Below, piece by piece: positions 1-7,049 of a stretch of DNA of 49,061 bases. A program made the translations under genes and the position numbers. This DNA comes from Candidatus Thorarchaeota archaeon. GTDB lineage: Archaea > Asgardarchaeota > Thorarchaeia > Thorarchaeales > Thorarchaeaceae. Location: the NCBI GenBank assembly GCA_018238205.1, contig JABCTV010000005.1:1-49061 (forward strand), written 5' to 3'. The stretch's first letter is position 1; every line of letters starts with the position of its first letter. Under the pieces are notes generated by a model. It was not told where the DNA came from and searched no databases. It saw only the letters and a list, made by a program, of their open reading frames with translations.

Positions 1-678
1 ATTGGAAACCCCAATGTCGGTAAGAGTGTCATTTTCAATAACTTAGTGCCTGGAGCCCGACAACATGTCGGAAACTGGCCCGGAAAGACCGTTGAGAAGA
101 AATCTGGCAAGTTCACTTACAAAGGTGAGAAGTATGAACTGATTGACCTTCCAGGGTGCTATAGCCTGACTGCTCGTGCAATGGATGAACTTGTATCTCG
201 TACATATATTCTCGAAGAGAAACCCGATGTTGTAGTTAATATCGTAGATGCGTCAAATATTGAACGGAATCTCTACCTTACACTACTTCTTTTGGAACTA
301 GAAACGAATGTGGTTCTAGTGCTCAATCAGATGGATGTAGCAAAGTCAAAGGGATATGCAATTTCTTCAGACACAATTTCGAAAAGATTGAACCTCCCAG
401 TTGTTGAAACTGTTGCGACGAAGGGTGTTGGTATGGACGACCTGAAAGAAACGATTCGAAAGGCTGCCAAGTCACCAAAATGTAGTTCAGTGATTTATTC
501 GAACGATATAGAATCAATCATCTCCAAGCTAGTCGAGGTTCTCAAAGAAGACACTAAACTCGTAACAAACCATCCTCCTAGATGGTTAGCGATAAAGCTC
601 CTCGAAAAAGATCAGGAGGTTTCTGATATGATTCTAGCGAGTGAACTACAATCCAAGATATCTGAGGTGCTTGCATGA
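1..678 (+). CDS. feoB: FeoB GTPase subunit (5' partial), ferrous iron transport
   Basis: N-terminal G domain of the ferrous iron transporter FeoB, here a separate polypeptide. The reading frame is open from base 1, so the true start lies outside the window. It encodes the G1 P-loop GNPNVGKS at bases 4-27, G3 DLPG and G4 NQMD, followed by the helical region that normally acts as the GDP-dissociation-inhibitor domain. The GTPase is known to gate Fe2+ passage through the membrane domain. It ends in the ATGA overlap with the permease gene at 675, which implies translational coupling. In most organisms both domains are one protein of about 650-750 residues; here a stop codon separates them cleanly with no sign of decay. 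Confidence 0.93.
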   Translation: MGNPNVGKSVIFNNLVPGARQHVGNWPGKTVEKKSGKFTYKGEKYELIDLPGCYSLTARAMDELVSRTYILEEKPDVVVNIVDASNIERNLYLTLLLLELETNVVLVLNQMDVAKSKGYAISSDTISKRLNLPVVETVATKGVGMDDLKETIRKAAKSPKCSSVIYSNDIESIISKLVEVLKEDTKLVTNHPPRWLAIKLLEKDQEVSDMILASELQSKISEVLA

Positions 679-1982
679 GTGATGATTATGAAATTAAACT
701 AGCTGAAGGAAGGTACAAGATAATCGAGAGCCTTCTTGAGGAGAGTCTTACTAAAACAAAGACTGAGATTGGATTCTCTGACATGTTAGACAAAGTTCTA
801 CTCAACAAGTATTTGGGAATTCCAATCTTCATGGTTCTAGCATGGGCGCTATTTCAGTTTGCTATTGAAGCTTCAGGAGTATTTATGGCTATTATCGAAA
901 TGACTATTGTAACTCTTGGTGAGCTCGTTGGAGGAATATTTGAGGGGAATATTATTGCTCAATCACTAGTTCAAGATGGAATTTTTGGTGGTTTTGCTTT
1001 TATTCTACCTTTCCTTGCACCTATTTTCTTACTGTTTCTAGGAATATCTTTGCTTGAGGATAGTGGATATTTTGCAAGAGCAGCCTTTGTAATGGACAGA
1101 CTTCTTAGAAAGATGGGCGTTCATGGTCGGACATTCATTCCAATGATGATCGGCTTCGGTTGCAATGTACCTGCAATAATGGCTTGTAGAAGTATTGAAG
1201 GTGAGAAGGATCGAATGATTTCAATCCTTTCTAACCCTTACATATCATGTGGTGCTAGACTTCCAGTCTATGTGCTATTCGCAGGAGCCTTCTTTGTTGG
1301 AATGGAGGGTTCGATAATCTTCAGCATGTACTTTCTGGGAATTGCTGTAGCAATATTTACAGCATGGCTGCTTAGAAAAACACTCTTCAAAGGAGAACCA
1401 GAGCCTTTCATCTTGGAACTGCCTATCTATAGAAGACCTACAGTTAGAGAGTCAGTGCTTCATATGTGGGAGCGCGGTGTTGTCTTTCTGAAGAAAGCTG
1501 GGACTTACTTATTGCTAGGAGCAATCCTTCTATGGTTTATGTCTGCTTTTGGTCCTAGTGGATTCCTTGGAGCTGATCCCGATGTGTCAATGTCCTTTAC
1601 AGGAATACTAGGCAATGTATTTCAACCAATCTTTGCTCCACTTGGCTTTGATTGGCGTCTAACAGCAGCTCTCATCTTCGCTTTCCTTGCAAAGGAGATT
1701 GCGGTCGAAGGACTTGGAATAATACTTGCAGTTGAAGGTGAAGTAGCAATACAAGCGGCGCTTGTGAGTCTAGTTAGTCCTGCAACAGCTATTGCTTTCA
1801 TGATTTTTGTGTTGCTTTACATTCCTTGTTTGGCTACCGTTGGTGTCATTAAGAGTGAAACAAACTCTTGGAAATGGACACTCTTCTCAGTTGTGTATTC
1901 AATTGTGATTGCTTTCATAATAGCACTCCTAGCATACGGAATTTTGGTGTTCGCTGGATTTGGAGTAATAGGAGGTATATAG
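675..1982 (+). CDS. feoB: FeoB permease subunit, ferrous iron transport
   Basis: Membrane domain of FeoB as a stand-alone 435-residue protein. After about 45 cytoplasmic residues it has many hydrophobic segments and both FeoB core repeats: GFGCNVPA near residue 155 and NPYISCGARLPVY near residue 188, whose cysteines are linked to Fe2+ passage in FeoB proteins. It starts at ATG 675, overlapping the stop of the GTPase gene by 4 bases, so the two chains are probably made in equal amounts and assemble in the cytoplasmic membrane. It is followed after 2 bases by a small membrane protein. The family assignment is secure; the two-gene arrangement is the odd part. Confidence 0.94.
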   Translation: MSDDYEIKLAEGRYKIIESLLEESLTKTKTEIGFSDMLDKVLLNKYLGIPIFMVLAWALFQFAIEASGVFMAIIEMTIVTLGELVGGIFEGNIIAQSLVQDGIFGGFAFILPFLAPIFLLFLGISLLEDSGYFARAAFVMDRLLRKMGVHGRTFIPMMIGFGCNVPAIMACRSIEGEKDRMISILSNPYISCGARLPVYVLFAGAFFVGMEGSIIFSMYFLGIAVAIFTAWLLRKTLFKGEPEPFILELPIYRRPTVRESVLHMWERGVVFLKKAGTYLLLGAILLWFMSAFGPSGFLGADPDVSMSFTGILGNVFQPIFAPLGFDWRLTAALIFAFLAKEIAVEGLGIILAVEGEVAIQAALVSLVSPATAIAFMIFVLLYIPCLATVGVIKSETNSWKWTLFSVVYSIVIAFIIALLAYGILVFAGFGVIGGI

Positions 1983-1984
1983 TG

Positions 1985-2419
1985 ATGGCTACTATAAATA
2001 ATGGCAACTCTGGACTTGGAATTTACTCACTCCTCGCTGGATTTGCTTACATAATTGTTGGATGTGCCCAGATTATCACTGGAATAATAGGAATTGAATC
2101 TCCAATTATCCCAGGTGATTTCTTTCAAGGCGCGGTTCTCATAATTATCGGACTCGTGTTTGTCATGGGATTCGTTGATATGAGGAAGGGCGACTCTGAC
2201 TGGGACGCATACCTCACAATAGGTTCATTGCTTGCAGGAATCATTTTTGTGCTCTACATGTTCATGCTATTATCAAACGGATTGGGATGGGCATTGGGTT
2301 TTGAGGACTGGCTAGAATGGACCCCCATAGAACAGTTCCAACCAGGGTTATGGCTATTCGTATTTGCCTTGCCAGGTATATATCTAGCCTCCAAAAAATT
2401 CAGAAACACAAAGGATTGA
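1985..2419 (+). CDS. small four-helix membrane protein of the feo operon, unknown function
   Basis: 144 residues with about four hydrophobic segments (roughly 10-35, 45-65, 78-100 and 120-138) separated by short acidic loops, and a basic C-terminus. The ATG at 1985 was chosen because it lies 2 bases after the feoB permease stop; the longer open frame from 1868 would run deep into feoB. The position makes it the third gene of the iron operon, and a terminator-like hairpin follows. I do not recognise a family. It might be a small accessory subunit of the split FeoB, but only gene order supports that. Confidence 0.7.
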   Translation: MATINNGNSGLGIYSLLAGFAYIIVGCAQIITGIIGIESPIIPGDFFQGAVLIIIGLVFVMGFVDMRKGDSDWDAYLTIGSLLAGIIFVLYMFMLLSNGLGWALGFEDWLEWTPIEQFQPGLWLFVFALPGIYLASKKFRNTKD

Positions 2420-2442
2420 TCATGGACTATAAGTAACAATAG

Positions 2443-2492
2443 GGTTCCTAGTGGTTTTTATGTAATCAACTAGGAACCTACTCCACTTTTTT
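2443..2492 (+). terminator. terminator-like hairpin after the feoB operon
   Basis: Perfect 9-bp inverted repeat GGTTCCTAG (2443-2451) / CTAGGAACC (2470-2478) with an 18-base loop, followed by a T-rich stretch at 2486-2492. It lies 24 bases after the last gene of the feo operon and before the toxin-antitoxin pair. Confidence 0.5.
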
Positions 2493-2642
2493 AATACCAT
2501 TATCCTGCACTGTTTAACTACTCTTTTCTTTTTGCAATGTATCATTAGTTTGAGTGGAGGTTCTATTCATGAACCACAGCCGTTAATTCTATTTTTGAAT
2601 ACAACTCAATGAGATTATAAGTAGTTATCAACATTATAAGCT

Positions 2643-2840
2643 ATGATAGATATGGGCGAAACTACTACAATTCCTCTATCAAAAGAAACCCGTGATCTTT
2701 TGAAGAAATATGGCCAAAAAGGAGAAACCTATGATGAGTTACTTCGCCGATTGCTTGAGATGGCTGAACAGATGGAGTTTGCCAGAAGACAGAAACGAAT
2801 TCTAGCAGAGGAGGAGTTCGTTCCAATTGACCAAGTTTAG
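2643..2840 (+). CDS. antitoxin of a RelBE/ParDE-type pair
   Basis: Small 65-residue (62 if ATG 2652 is used) charged protein directly upstream of, and overlapping, a RelE-like toxin gene. The N-terminal segment TTTIPLSKETRDLLKKYG resembles the ribbon-helix-helix type DNA-binding start of archaeal VapB/RelB-like antitoxins, followed by a basic/acidic helix with DELLRRLLEMAE. Such antitoxins bind the toxin through the C-terminal half and repress their own promoter through the N-terminal half. The stop at 2838-2840 overlaps the proposed TTG start of the toxin at 2827, typical of coupled modules. Call by size, motif and context; the exact subfamily is unsettled. Confidence 0.75.
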   Translation: MIDMGETTTIPLSKETRDLLKKYGQKGETYDELLRRLLEMAEQMEFARRQKRILAEEEFVPIDQV

Positions 2841-3108
2841 GATTCTGCTCTCCCAGACCACAGTTTCCCAGTTGAGTTTACTGAACTCTAAACAGAAGAA
2901 GAGAGTTAAAGATGCTCTAGTAAAACTTGAAGACAATCCTTTCAGAAGAAGAGCTAGTGTGGATATCGAGAAACTTGTTACTCCTGATGAACCACCTCTT
3001 TTTCGATTAAGGATTGGTGATTACGGAGCTATCTACTTTGTGCTCAATGATGAAGTTAGAATCACAGAAATAATCCATCGAAGTAAAGGATACAAGTGGT
3101 TGGATTAG
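2827..3108 (+). CDS. RelE/ParE-family toxin (mRNA interferase-like)
   Basis: 93 residues with the layout of RelE/ParE toxins: an N-terminal strand FRILLS, a helical hairpin containing KKRVKDALVKLEDNPF, then the strand block LFRLRIGDYGAIYFV and the C-terminal IIHRSKGYKW. In RelE, basic residues in the core strands and a Tyr/Arg near the C-terminus cut mRNA on the ribosome; an Arg in RLRIGDY and a Tyr in KGYKW are present. The start TTG 2827 overlaps the antitoxin by 14 bases. This is an intact-looking chromosomal toxin-antitoxin module; its target is not determined by sequence alone. Confidence 0.8.
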   Translation: MTKFRILLSQTTVSQLSLLNSKQKKRVKDALVKLEDNPFRRRASVDIEKLVTPDEPPLFRLRIGDYGAIYFVLNDEVRITEIIHRSKGYKWLD

Positions 3109-3213
3109 GTTAATCTTAGATAGTTATGACGTAGATATGCCGGCACTCTTTCTCACCTTAGAAATACAGCAAAGTTATCTATCTGGAACCATAAGCAGCA
3201 CTAGTTGAAAATA

Positions 3214-3888
3214 ATGAAGAGTGAGCGTGTACCTGGGATTTGTGTTGCAGATCCAGATGCGGATTGTGATAATTGTTCCCTCAAGGATAGACTTCTGTGT
3301 AGGTTTGAGAAAACCTTTGCTAACAAGTTTCTACTTGGCAATATTACATACAGGGTTCTAGCCACCGCAATAGCCTTTGTTGTAGGGTTTCATACTGATC
3401 AATGGTGGATGGTTCCTTTCTATGTAGGATTTGTACTGCTCACATTTCTGATAGTTGAACCAAGACTACTGTGTTCACACTGTCCCTATTATGCAAAGGA
3501 AGGTAGAACTCTTCAGTGCTGGGGATTGAGGGGAATGCCCAAGCTATGGAAGTTTCATCCTGAGCCCGCCAGTACTTCTGAGAAGAGAGCAATGCTCATC
3601 TTTGGAGGAATAATTGATATCACTCCACTTGCCTTTTCATTATACGGTTTCTACGTTTTAGTACTAGATTGGTTGACAGGATCTGTGGATTACATCATTC
3701 TGACAACACTGGGAGGATTGACACTAATTTTCTTGTTAGTGGCTGCCTCCTTTGATAAGATGCTCAGAGGAGGTACATGCAAGATTTGTACCAATTTCTC
3801 GTGCACGATGAACAAAGTTCCTGAAGACTTGAGGAAGGAGTTTCTGGAGAAAAATCCCACAATGAAAGAAGCATGGGATAATGCTTGA
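3214..3888 (+). CDS. Cys-rich four-helix membrane protein, unknown function
   Basis: 224 residues. An N-terminal cysteine group (C-x6-C-x2-C with a further Cys in LLCRF), then two membrane segments, a second group CSHC...C in the loop, two more membrane segments, and a C-terminal group CKICTNFSC. The spaced cysteines facing one side look like metal or Fe-S ligands, or redox thiols, carried on a membrane scaffold. ATG 3214 is preferred over TTG 3205, three codons upstream in the same frame. It stands alone between the toxin-antitoxin pair and a convergent MFS gene. I do not know a named family; proteins of this design occur as hypothetical proteins in archaea. Confidence 0.65.
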   Translation: MKSERVPGICVADPDADCDNCSLKDRLLCRFEKTFANKFLLGNITYRVLATAIAFVVGFHTDQWWMVPFYVGFVLLTFLIVEPRLLCSHCPYYAKEGRTLQCWGLRGMPKLWKFHPEPASTSEKRAMLIFGGIIDITPLAFSLYGFYVLVLDWLTGSVDYIILTTLGGLTLIFLLVAASFDKMLRGGTCKICTNFSCTMNKVPEDLRKEFLEKNPTMKEAWDNA

Positions 3889-3963
3889 TATACAATTCAT
3901 TAGCATTCATCCTAATGTCTAATTTTAGAAAATTATCAAATATTGTATGATGGATTTTTTGAA

Positions 3964-5241
3964 CTATATTCCATTTTGATTCCGCTTTCTTACTGGATCA
4001 TCGGCTTTTAGAAGTGCAAAGAAGGCTGCTATGAGGAAAAGTGAAGCCACCAAAAAAGGAAGCATTCCAATTAGACCAGAGTGTGATGCTCCTTCTACAG
4101 GGGTGGCTGTTAAGTCTGCTAAGAACCCAAGTAGAAGGGGTCCCACCACGAATCCAAAGTCGCTGATCATACGGTAGAGCCCCATGGATATCTCTAGTTT
4201 GTCTTGTGGTGATACATCTGTCACATAAGCTGCAGCTGGTCCTGATAGACCAATGACTGCTCCATATATTGCCAAGGCTATTGACAGACTCAACAAGTCC
4301 ATTGAGAATGGAATTAGTAAAGTGACACCGGCAGTCAAAACAAGACATAACGCGAGGGGTCTCTTTCTTCCGATTCTATCTGAAATCTTCCCCATGGGCA
4401 CAATTGTCAATGTTGTTGTTATTGCTCCTATCGTAAGGATTAGACCGATAGAGATTTCGTCCAAACCTAGATTGTTGGCTGCGAAAAGAGGTACTAATGT
4501 GGTTCTTACACCAGTTCGCAGTAAGAACAAAGTGAAGACTACAAATGACACCAGGATAAACGAGGGGTGGGATAGAACTTGCCGCATATCACTTACGATT
4601 TCCCTTAGATTCAGATGAGAGGATACATTTCCAGAATTGGTTAATTTGGGTAGTACTAATGTTGGAATCACTGCCAAACCTGTGATTATTGCGTAGGCGA
4701 AAAAGGGCGCACGAATACCATATGCGTCAGCAATAATACCTCCAAATGTAGGTCCAAAAATAGCTCCGAGAAGCAGCATTCCCATGTAGAGACTCATATA
4801 CTGCCCTCTTTTCTCTTCTCCAGATATCTGAATAAGGAACACAGTCGCGGTGGTGACATACAGTGCTGAGCCTGCTCCCTCTAGCATCCGCGCAATTATC
4901 AGAGTAATGTAGTTGGGGGCTACACCAGCTAATACTGATGATGTCGAGATGAGAATTAAACCCAATATCATGATCTTCTTCTTATCGAATTTCCTTGCGA
5001 GAATACCTGCAGGCATATCGAGAACCATTCTTGCTATAGCAAAGGATGAAATTACAAAGCCTACGAGAGTATAAGAAACTTGAAAGCTCTCTGCGTAGGT
5101 GGGAAGAATTGGAGAAACCATGCTCAAACCGAGAAGGACTAGGAGCGTCACTAAAGAGAGATTAAGTACAGTGATTATACTTCCCTCTTGATTCAAATTT
5201 TGTATATTCTCCTCAACTAGTTCATGGGTATCTTCTAACAA
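3964..5241 (-). CDS. MFS transporter
   Basis: 425 residues with about 12 hydrophobic segments, a 25-residue acidic N-terminal extension, and the major facilitator motif A in both halves: PAGILARKFDKKK after helix 2 and PMGKISDRIGRKRPL in the central half. The first half resembles drug/proton antiporters (GAGSALYVTTATVFLIQI, MGLLLGAIFGPTFGG-like helix 5 motif), so a multidrug or small-molecule exporter is the best guess. It is in the membrane, transcribed convergently with the Cys-rich gene, without operon partners that would reveal a substrate. Confidence 0.85.
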   Translation of the reverse strand: MLEDTHELVEENIQNLNQEGSIITVLNLSLVTLLVLLGLSMVSPILPTYAESFQVSYTLVGFVISSFAIARMVLDMPAGILARKFDKKKIMILGLILISTSSVLAGVAPNYITLIIARMLEGAGSALYVTTATVFLIQISGEEKRGQYMSLYMGMLLLGAIFGPTFGGIIADAYGIRAPFFAYAIITGLAVIPTLVLPKLTNSGNVSSHLNLREIVSDMRQVLSHPSFILVSFVVFTLFLLRTGVRTTLVPLFAANNLGLDEISIGLILTIGAITTTLTIVPMGKISDRIGRKRPLALCLVLTAGVTLLIPFSMDLLSLSIALAIYGAVIGLSGPAAAYVTDVSPQDKLEISMGLYRMISDFGFVVGPLLLGFLADLTATPVEGASHSGLIGMLPFLVASLFLIAAFFALLKADDPVRKRNQNGI

Positions 5242-5729
5242 ATTTAGCGACAGTCCTTGGTAATGTGGACCCTAGTTCTCTAGCTAAAGTACTTTCAGCT
5301 TTAACCATGCATTGTTTGAATGCAATTTGCTTTTACCAGAACTGAGATATGGCTCCTTCCTTGAGAATTTCCAAGACAAGGTGTCAATAGTATGAATTCC
5401 ACACTCCCATCGGTCATAGAAACTAGTCGTCTTATTCTCCGTTCATATCGTGAAGGTGATGCGAGTTGGTATTTTGAAATGAGTCGGAGAAATCATGCAC
5501 ATCTGCAGAGGTATGAACCAGATAATCCAGCAATGGAAATCAAGACGGAGGAAGATGCCAAGAAAACGATTGCCTATTTTGTAAATGCTTGGAAGAAGCG
5601 CACTCAGTTCTTCATTGGAGTTTTCCTTAAGGAGTCTGAACAGTTTGTAGCTCAAATCTACATAGGTTCTGTAAATCAAAATGTGCCTGAGTTTGGAATC
5701 GGATATATCGCAGATGTTGATCATGAGGG

Positions 5730-6029
5730 TTTGGAACAGCTGCAATAGACTTACCCAAAGTTGGACACTCCTTAGATGTTCATTTGACCAGTCCTGAAGG
5801 ACCTTAAATACTCTGAAGAGGAATCATCAGCTGTGGAGAAACTCTGAAACGAGAGCCAAGTTTCTGGATCACTTCACCGTCGCCGCCAGTTGGCCGGGAC
5901 GTTAAACGCCCGTGGAGAGGACGTAAGACGGCTGTGTGGGTCTTTCGAGATCTGCAAGATGCTGCCTCGATGAAGCAGGAACCGAACATCAGCCCTAGAC
6001 TAAATGTCCATGATTGAGTAAGTTTCGGG
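5730..6029 (+). mobile_element. IS200/IS605-type remnant: TnpB C-terminal tail with flanking ends
   Basis: A 300-bp insert inside the GNAT gene, more GC-rich than its surroundings. An open stretch 5817-6017 encodes a tail like that of archaeal TnpB proteins: it has the characteristic SCGE element (from 5829) and MKQEP (from 5973) shortly before the stop. The rest of tnpB (RuvC and zinc-finger domains) is absent. A GTCC-TGAA-GGAC hairpin sits at 5791-5802, 62 bases from the left edge. The junction is ambiguous by GGG, present at both 5727-5729 and 6027-6029, and no longer target duplication is seen, as expected for this family. It is a non-autonomous derivative; movement would need a transposase supplied elsewhere. 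Confidence 0.75.
5875..6029 (+). ncRNA. possible omega-RNA (reRNA) of the tnpB remnant
   Basis: TnpB-associated guide RNAs overlap the 3' end of tnpB and end at the element's right edge, with the neighbouring host sequence as guide. This stretch has hairpins (GCCA-GT-TGGC at 5884-5893, GGGACGTTAAACGCCC with a bulge next to it) and the conserved-looking GATGAAGCAGGAACC (5969-5983) typical of tnpB 3' ends. If transcribed, the guide would be the acetyltransferase sequence starting at 6030. Expression is not shown. Confidence 0.35.
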
Positions 6030-6295
6030 CAACGGTAAAGGATACGTAACAGAGGCTGTGAATGCAGTAGTCAAATCACTTTTTGAGATTCTAGATGCTC
6101 ATAGAATACGAATCGAAACAGATGACACTAATATCAGGAGTATTAGGGTGGCAGAAAGATGTGGGTTTGCTCAGGAAGGTCATATTCGAGAGAATAAGAA
6201 GAACTCTGATGGGACTTATTCAGGTACCATCTTCTTTGGATTATTGAGAAATGAGTTTCTTAAGATGAAAAACCTCTAGTTGTAATCACAAATAT

Positions 6296-6883
6296 TTACC
6301 AATCATCATCATCGACTTCAATCTTCTCCATATCAAGAAGTTCAAGATCATACAGACGTCCCATGATTTTCTTGGCTGCTTCTGGAACCTGATCCTCGAA
6401 CTTCGCACCAGTAATAACAATTTTACCGGAGCCGAATATCAAGATCACCGTCTTTGGGACCCTCATACGATGTATCAAACCTGGAAATTGCTCTGGTTCA
6501 TAGAGACTGTTCTCAAGTATCATTGCTGTCTTCTCAAGGTTTACTGTAACTCCAAGATCGCCACTAGCTACGATATTCTGTATTGTTATCTCTGGTTTAC
6601 CAGATACTTTGATACCGGCTTGATTGAGACCCTTGACAATTTTCATCACCGCTCTCCTTGAATCTTTCTCACTCTTTCCACCGGTGCAGACCATTTTTCC
6701 TGTATTGAATATCAAGGTAGCCGTTTTTGGTTTTTTCAATCGATAAACAAGCCCTGGAAACTGAGTTGGGTCATATTCGATATCTGGCATTGTTGCCGCT
6801 ATCTCATCGAGATCAAGAGTCTGTCCCGTAGTAACAGATGCGACAACATTTTGGATTGTGGTTAATGGATCAGCTAGTGCCAT
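6296..6883 (-). CDS. tbp: TATA-binding protein (TBP)
   Basis: General archaeal/eukaryotic transcription factor that binds and bends the TATA box and recruits TFB and RNA polymerase. The 195 residues hold two imperfect repeats of about 90 residues, each starting TIQNVVAS / TIQNIVAS and containing the core PxQFPGLVYRLKKPKTATLIFNTGKMVCTG and its counterpart in the second half. The length is slightly more than the usual 180-185 because of an acidic C-terminal tail ending VDDDDW, common in archaeal TBPs. A TATA-like sequence lies just upstream, so the mRNA may be leaderless. It is divergent from the alpha-xylosidase gene. Identity is certain. Confidence 0.98.
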   Translation of the reverse strand: MALADPLTTIQNVVASVTTGQTLDLDEIAATMPDIEYDPTQFPGLVYRLKKPKTATLIFNTGKMVCTGGKSEKDSRRAVMKIVKGLNQAGIKVSGKPEITIQNIVASGDLGVTVNLEKTAMILENSLYEPEQFPGLIHRMRVPKTVILIFGSGKIVITGAKFEDQVPEAAKKIMGRLYDLELLDMEKIEVDDDDW

Positions 6884-6896
6884 GTATTCACACTCT

Positions 6897-6909
6897 GAAT
6901 TTATACATA
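6897..6909 (-). promoter_or_regulatory. TATA-like promoter of tbp
   Basis: On the minus strand this reads TATGTATAAATTC, a good TATA box about 15-25 bases before the ATG of tbp. That spacing places the transcription start at or next to the start codon, i.e. a leaderless or nearly leaderless mRNA. Confidence 0.4.
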
Positions 6910-7049
6910 GAAAATTCTAACAAATCTCAATATGCTTCTTTGGTTCTGTCTGAAACCCAGAGTTATGGGCGTACAATATCCGACAGAGTAAAATCGAGGT
7001 ACCAACAACTATTTCCAAAGAACAAGATGGAATTAATGGATGGATTTGA

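Larger units (their letters stand above)
5392..6279 (+). pseudogene. GNAT acetyltransferase (RimJ/RimL type) interrupted by a 300-bp insertion
   Basis: Two halves of one GNAT enzyme. The first, 5392-5729, starts RLILRSYREGDASWYFEM, the usual start of RimJ/RimL-like N-acetyltransferases, and ends ADVDHEG just before the acetyl-CoA loop. The second resumes at 6030 with NGKGYVTEAV, the acetyl-CoA pyrophosphate loop, then RIETDDTNIRSIRVAERCGF, the signature after motif A. Removing bases 5730-6029 joins both in the same frame and gives a 195-residue protein of normal family length. The insert carries an in-frame TAG at 5746, so the intact enzyme cannot be made. No other lesion is visible in either half, suggesting a recent insertion. 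Confidence 0.9.

Noticed and set aside
1868..1984. Longer start for the small feo membrane protein
   Set aside because: It would overlap 115 bases of the conserved feoB permease end in another frame; ATG 1985 is the natural start.
5804..5989. 61-residue minus-strand ORF inside the acetyltransferase insertion
   Set aside because: It is the antisense of the TnpB tail, which explains the open frame better; composition is unnatural.
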